Part shown: positions 58,557 to 64,000 of the stretch, in pieces
How the letters are laid out: the number at the start of each line of letters is the position of its first letter
Numbering within the stretch: the first letter of the stretch is position 1
DNA from: Terebella lapidaria
Lineage: Eukaryota > Annelida > Polychaeta > Terebellida > Terebellidae
Length of the DNA: 64,000 bases
Direction of reading: 5' to 3'
Assembly (NCBI GenBank): GCA_949152475.1
Contig: OX424566.1
Coordinates: forward strand, 9,137,177 to 9,201,176
Program-made: the position numbers and the translations under genes
Notes under the pieces: model-generated
The model's database searches: none
What the model was told of the DNA's origin: nothing
Seen by the model: only the letters and a program-made list of their open reading frames with translations

Positions 58557-59989
58557 GGTCAAATTCAAGGTCATCAGAATATTCAGCATATATCATTTCC
58601 TATATGTCCACAATTGATTCCTAAGCTGTAGAGTCAATAATAAGCGTGATATAAGCCATTTTGTGCTCTGACCTTGAAACTGAGGTCAAAGGTCAAATTC
58701 AAGTTCACGACAACATTCAGCATATATCATTTCCTATATGTCCACAATTGATTCCTAGTCTATAGTCTCAATATTAAGTGAGATATTAGGCAAAATGTGT
58801 CCCATTATATAGATTAGGAGAATTTAACATGGGAAACATCATAGGAGTACATATGAGGAGTGTTGTGTATCAAAAAGAAAAAAAGTTACTGAAAAGGTTT
58901 CGAGAAAATGGCCGCCAAAGTCCAAAATCAGGCATTTTTCGTCGAAAACGGCCGCCATTTTGAAAAAAAATGCGAAAATCGAAAAACTAAAAAATACCTC
59001 ATTATTTTTAAGTATTTTTGTGCAAAATTTCAGAAAAATTCGCCCGTAAACATAAAAGATAAAAATGTGGACGACGACCAGCGACGACGGACGACAACAA
59101 ACGACGGACACAACGCCATGCCAATAGGTTATCGGACCATAGGTCCGGTAACCTAAAAACACTCTGAAACAGACTTCCCCCAGCAGGGGAGGGAGGGGGG
59201 TGCCACAGTGACACCAGAAAAGAATCTGACAATGAAACGCTTGTTAGGTTCTGACGATAATGAAGGAATGCCATGCCATGATAGCAAAGATGACAATGTC
59301 AATGTATGATGATTTCACTGGCGAGTGTAGGCCACCGCCTCGGACATGCGCCCCATGCAAGAATTAGAGGACCTTCGCAGGTGGCTAGAAGTAATGGATG
59401 ACGATTTCTCCGAGTCAGAGGTCGACGTACTTAAAAACGTGATGTCCATATATTCCCAAAGTTGCATTGTGGTCATCAACCTATTGATTATCCAATAAAC
59501 ATTTATGATTGGCTTGACATGCATTAGAACTCGTTCCAAAAGTTGTGAATATACCCGTATACAAGTTGAACACGCCCTGCAATAACGCTAAACAGCAGTA
59601 TATTGTACGCACAAAACACTGAACATTTCATAGCAATCAAAATTAAATATATTCGTTTATTCACCCTACTGACGCAAATATCTCTCTGAAACATGCAACT
59701 GATATGTTCATAGATCCGATCACACGTCAAAATACCAAAAATTTGCAGTTTTACCTGTGATAAATTAGGATACGTGTTCACACCACCAAAACAAGACTCA
59801 AACATGAATATTTTTACTTTTGCACCCGATGTTTCGCATCTTTGTGAAATAATAACCTACTATGTTCATCATAATATCGTTCGCATTACTTGACCTGGTC
59901 GACCGCATATAAATAAGTTCACAATTCAGGTCTAAACCCTCGTTCCATACATACGCTTTTGAATGCCGTTCGAAAGCCGAACAGACGGT
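58557..59989. repeat. 1433-bp tandem duplication, copy 2
   Basis: Direct copy of 57124-58556 with about 99 percent identity. At its right end the sequence continues uninterrupted into the rest of the D/E shared segment, so this copy has the original right border. Confidence 0.95.
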
Positions 59990-60071
59990 TCAAAATGCTG
60001 AACAGACCGTTAAAAATGCAGAACAAAATGCCGTTTACAACGGATTTACCACTGCACAGTCCCTTTACGGT
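59961..60071 (+). repeat. ~110-bp segment shared with fossil D
   Basis: Matches the reverse complement of 46286-46385. It directly adjoins a protease remnant (VHFLVDSGSEL-like, minus strand, about 60,085-60,116). Confidence 0.8.
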
Positions 60072-62110
60072 GAATAGAGTTGATAACTCTGAACCGGAAT
60101 CAACTAGGAAGTGCACAATCTCATCCCCAAAGATTGGTGTTTGCCAGCACTGAAGTCCACGATCACCCAGTGAGTCCGGAGGAAGTTCATCCCGATTATC
60201 CTGGTTGCACCAATATCAGTATGTCATGTACACTTTGCCGTCAAGTGTAATTGGCAGATCGATCACTCCTTTGATGTAGATGTAATTGTTATCAGCTTCG
60301 TAGAGCTCGAAACTTCTGATGTCATGCAACTCCATGCTGCAGAGGGCGACGTGTTGTCTGTGGGAGTGCCTTCCTTCCCATAATCAACTAAAAAATGTAC
60401 AGGCTCGTCCCCGAAGACTAGCATGTGTCCCGGACCTGCGCACACCATATATGACCCTGCTGAGAGTCATTCATGGTGTGAGGTTCCATGGCCAAATTCT
60501 CAATGTCTGTGTCAGCAATGGAGAAGCTATGCTTATTCTCGGGACCACTCCCAAAGGACTCATCGGACTCCACGTGCACATAAGGCTTTTCCGCAGATGT
60601 AAAGTTGGTCACCACTACGTCCAGAGTCAATTTCTCTCATACAAGGGACAATGTGGAGGATTTTGTCGAAAGGAATAGTTTCTCCGCCATGGATTGGGCA
60701 TGTTTCCCTGATAGCCACTAGCCTGCAACAACTCCAACAGGCCCGGACATTGAAGCCAGAAGTGATTTTTGCAGTAGTAGCAAGGCCGGTTGGTATTTGG
60801 ACTGGACGTTAGAGTGCAGCAATCAGCTGGGCCCAGAGACTCGACCACAGCGAAGTTGGCAATCATTTCCGTGGTGCAAATATCATACTCTTCCTCATTG
60901 CACTGGTTTGTGTACAACCATGGCATAGTGTCGGAGCTCCAACGCAAGCAAGGCAAGGACCCATGGTGTGTCTCCGAAAACCAGGAGATTGCCTTTGGCC
61001 TATGTTAACCACGACTGCAGCAGAGGGCTGAGTGGCGGCTTTTGTTGGTATAGCTTCAGTTATGGCCTTGCAGGTGGCAGTTGTCAAGTTTGAACTGTCA
61101 ACTTTATTGCAAGTGCCATGTTGATGGCCTCCTGCATCGACCATTTATTGTAGGCAGCCAAAGCATACTGAATGTGGAACCACTGCCCATTGATGAACAG
61201 GCTGACCAGAGTCGAATCCAGACGCATCAGGGTCATCTCCAAAAAGCCTTGTGGCCCAGTACACAGACAACGTAGGCCATGACTGTCTCAGCTGGGAGTC
61301 AGGAGCAGGCTCTGAGCTCCTCGTATGCCTGAGTAATCGCCATGTGTGCAAACAGTTGCATGGTAACTTCGGCCAAAGTCGCATACACTATCAAAATACT
61401 TAACATAATTTGGAGGGCTTTCCTCTCCAGGCTCTGGGAATCCAATCCCAATAGGTTGTTGTCAGCCAGACGTAGGTTAGATAGTCCTCCAGCATTTATT
61501 GCCAACGACCCATTTCCTCCATGCAAATTGGTCTGGTTTCTTATTGCATGAAGAGCCTTCTCCGGAGCCAGGCAAAGTGTCTGCTGTTTGTGGTGTAGCG
61601 GGCCACATGCGTTTCCACTCACAGGACTACCCACTAGAGTTGGCTTGTACCTTGCAGGAGGGAGAGGATTAGCCACAGCAAAAACCAGAATGTGCAGATT
61701 CGGGTACACCATGGTTCCTACATGTACAAAGGAAACACACACAGAGGAGAGTAGCCAGCGTAACTCGGGGCTGGAGTTGTGGGTTGCCAGCCAGTTTCCA
61801 GTGTACCTGCAGGAGCAGGGAGGCCTGTCCCCCCACTGAGTAGGGGATACCACAGCCAGCATGGTTCCCCTAAACCTCGGCATGGGTCATGGGTGGTGGG
61901 CCACCTGCGCATACAAATTCCAGGGAGACTCTGATAGCTGACCACATCCTGCACAAACTGACCGACGTCACAGCCGGGGGTCTTTGAGGATAACTGCCAC
62001 ATCTGCGACAGAAAATGGCACAGTGTGTCTGCTGCCTGTCGCTGAAGTGAGTGGATAAATGAGAAAAATCCACTAATTTCACAATCGGTGTGACCATGTA
62101 TCATGGACAT
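60072..62110 (-). mobile_element. Ty3/gypsy fossil E (gag-protease part)
   Basis: Minus-strand fossil of the C lineage. The protease motif FLVD appears twice (about 60,100 and 60,400). The gag knuckle region at 60,627-60,956 reads IANFAVVESLGPADCC and CYYCKNHFWLQCPGLLE, beside C IAYCAGIDSLGPAECC and CYFCGKRGHFWLKCPDLLE. The part at 61,000-62,110 corresponds to the front of gag. RT and integrase are missing and no LTR was found. Many breaks; old. Confidence 0.8.
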
Positions 62111-62404
62111 GTTGAAAGTTTATTCAACGAACTATGAAGTGGTCATTTCACTAACTTTTACAACTGAAAACCAAGAGTGATTATTATTGCTGGTTTCATA
62201 TTCGCCTCTACCATGTCAACAGGCTCCAAAAGCCTGTTGGCATGCTAAAGGGAATGCTGAGCCATTCGAATGAAGGCTGCACACTGGTGTTGATATGACG
62301 TTCAGAGATACTACTCTTGAAATGCATATGGCACAGTAAAGTTTTTATGTCTTTTAAAACTAATCCTTTGCATTGGGTTGTCCAACTTAATCGCAGCTGA
62401 GATC
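62111..62404. other. Non-coding gap
   Basis: No feature seen. Confidence 0.5.
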
Positions 62405-63072
62405 TAGATCAGGCATTGTCAAATCATCGGGTGTTACAGTTGTGTGTTTGTTGGCTAATCACAATGTTTGTACTTTTGAGCATAATGCAACCAAGATCTT
62501 CTATAATAGGATATCCAACTCTGCCCAAAATGGCGTGAATACGTAATATGACGTAAATCTGATTTGAGCGTGTTGAAACACTGTCGGGCGTTAAAAATCG
62601 ACTTATTCACATCGACTTGTAATAAACATGAGCAAAGTTGTGAACCATATATTGAAATGAATGATAGGTGATTGCGTTGAGTGGTGGTATGGCCTAAATT
62701 TCTCCAACAATATTCAGCACTCGTGTTGCCGATGATGTGGTATTGGGGTCGGGTTTGTGAGTGTCCGTTTATAGGTTTGTGTGTGAATCAAAGCCTGTAA
62801 CTTGAACAGGTTTAATCCAATCGTCTTTAAATTTGAGCAGTGGGAGGTATAACATCTCGGCTTAAAAATATTTTGTTTTCATGGAGATCGGTTGATTTTT
62901 GTTGCCATGGCAACCGTTCAAAATCCTGAAATGCCCTTTTATTGCCATCTAAAACGCCTGTAAAACGGACCCACTCATGGTGACAATAAAATTGGCCCCT
63001 CATCAAACCCCCCCCCCCCCCCCCCACATAATCGAGATGTTCTAATGTTACTCTGGTGGTATTTTGCAGCTC
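62405..63072 (+). repeat. 668-bp direct repeat, unit 1
   Basis: Starts GATCAGGCATTGTCAAATCATC. Contains GTAATAAACATGAGC, ATTCAGCACTCGTG, CTCGGCTTAAAAATATTTTG and a perfect X-box palindrome at 62901-62914, then about 145 bp, including a C-run at 63008-63026, that is not seen in unit 2. Confidence 0.9.
62901..62914. promoter_or_regulatory. Perfect RFX X-box palindrome
   Basis: GTTGCCATGGCAAC, the classical palindromic X-box for RFX factors. The second unit has GTTGCCAAGGCAAC at 63572-63585. Function not shown. Confidence 0.5.
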
Positions 63073-63596
63073 AAGATCAGGCATTGTCGAATCATCGGGT
63101 GTTACAGTTGTGTGTTTGTTGGCTAATCACAATGTTTGTACTTTTGAGCATAATGCAACCAAGGATCTTCTATAATAGGATATCCAACTCTGCCCAAAAT
63201 GGCGTGATTACGTAATATGACGTAAATCTGATTTGAGCGTGTTGAAACACTGTCGCGCATTAAAAATCGACTTGTTCACATCGACTTGTAATAAACATGA
63301 GCAGAGTTGTGAACCATATATATTGAAATGAATGATAGGTGATTGCGTTGAGTGGTGGTATGGCCTAAATTTCTCCAACAATATTCAGCATTCGTGTTGC
63401 CGATGATGTGGTATTGGGGTCGGGGTTTGTGAGTGTCCGTTTATATGTTTGTGTGTGAATCGAAGCCTGTAACTCGAACGGGTTTAATCAATCGTCTTTA
63501 AATTTGAGCAGTGGGAGTTATAACCTCTCGGCTTAGAAATATTTTGTTTTCATGGAAATCGGTTGATTTTTGTTGCCAAGGCAACCATTCAACCAT
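63073..63596 (+). repeat. 668-bp direct repeat, unit 2 (524 bp)
   Basis: Repeats 62405-62926 with roughly 95 percent identity and ends at GGCAACCATTCAA. It lies 180 bp upstream of the LINE start at 63776. The two units could be 5' UTR promoter repeats of that LINE. Confidence 0.9.
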
Positions 63597-63775
63597 GTAA
63601 ATGAAACTCCCTCCTTTTTTTGTTGTTGTTGTTTTTGTCGTAACATCAGGATGATACAACAAAAAAGTGTTTCGTGTAACATATATACGATTGGTGCATG
63701 CTTTGCATGGGATGGGGTCTGTCGTTGTCGCTCTGTGTGCTATGGTCCTGGTGAGGGGAGGGGAGGTGATGATCC
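63597..63775 (+). other. Likely 5' UTR of the edge LINE
   Basis: T/G-rich stretch (TTTTTTTGTTGTTGTTG) followed by a GC-richer part ending at ATGATCC before the LINE start. Assigned by position only. Confidence 0.4.
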
Positions 63776-64000
63776 ATGACAGAATTATCCATTGACCAGG
63801 TGGGGAACAGTATTCAATTTGATTTCGCCAATTTATATAGTGATGGAACTGACCCTGATTATACATCAATTGCGAATATAAAAGGTGAAACCAAATATTA
63901 TACACCTGAACAATTGAATAGTGAGGTCAAATCTATATCGAATTGCTTTTCATATTTACATCTGAACTGTAGAGGCCTTTCAGCCAATTGGACGTCCTTT
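63776..64000 (+). CDS. LINE endonuclease-RT protein, start only
   Basis: Open from ATG at 63776 to the window edge, 75 codons, no stop. The N-terminal leader starts MTELSIDQVGNSIQFDF and has an acidic middle. The last residues, YLHLNCRGLSANWTSF, align with the first endonuclease motif of the LINE at 25472-26047 (MFSINCQSLNAHWNSL); the Asn of LNC is the expected catalytic residue. The leader also resembles that LINE in having a D-Q-V motif near residues 7-9. The rest of the protein lies outside the window. It is on the opposite strand from the other LINE. Confidence 0.75.
   Translation, partial: MTELSIDQVGNSIQFDFANLYSDGTDPDYTSIANIKGETKYYTPEQLNSEVKSISNCFSYLHLNCRGLSANWTSF

Overview
This is eukaryotic DNA, most likely from a marine invertebrate and probably a mollusc. 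That is an inference from the transposon types: pearl/Helitron-like elements with a tandem core and a GACGACGG-rich tail, APE-type LINEs and several Ty3/gypsy elements. No complete, confidently host-encoded gene is visible. Almost everything recognisable is mobile DNA of several ages, with inserts inside inserts, separated by AT-rich, repeat-bearing sequence.

Layout. 186-6408: broken minus-strand Ty3/gypsy element (A1) carrying a 5'-truncated LINE (3237-4472) and, in its LTR, a fold-back MITE (5862-6338). 6409-9590: non-coding DNA with a CAAACT-rich block and a doubtful LTR-like remnant. 9590-16232: a second minus-strand copy of the same family (A2), with part of its RT region present three times. 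15869-21980: a 3.06-kb tandem duplication that starts inside the A2 LTR. 22900-26060: a nearly complete minus-strand LINE with endonuclease and reverse transcriptase. 27480-28500: tandem arrays. 28772-29968: the most unusual reading frame, a LINE ORF1-like protein (coiled coil plus RRM-like domain) that runs into a domain closely resembling the IMPACT/UPF0029 fold. 32090-32470: minisatellite. 33163-39300: old Ty3/gypsy fossil B with internal tandem duplications (299 bp and 1668 bp). 40752-43800: an inverted repeat and a decayed, unidentified coding-like stretch. 44330-46390: Ty3/gypsy fossil D. 47035-47620: oppositely oriented minisatellite blocks. 47747-56363: the best preserved LTR element (C), plus strand, GC-rich, with both LTRs recognisable. 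56375-59989: pearl-like element with a ~135-bp tandem core, then a 1433-bp tandem duplication. 59961-62110: gag-protease fossil E. 62405-63596: two 668-bp direct repeats, followed by the start of a plus-strand LINE (63776 to the window edge).

How the parts relate. A1 and A2 are one family; B, C, D and E belong to a related lineage, C youngest. A, B and C all have one base between LTR and primer-binding site, and the A and C sites share a GTGACCAGGAT core. Several element promoters carry recognisable host-factor motifs: TGACGTCA (CRE) in the A LTRs, CRE-like plus TATA in C and B, and GTTGCC..GGCAAC (RFX X-box) palindromes in both the C LTRs and the repeats upstream of the edge LINE. Several near-identical tandem duplications of unrelated content in one window may reflect real duplication or assembly error. 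I judged domains by eye; no searches were run.
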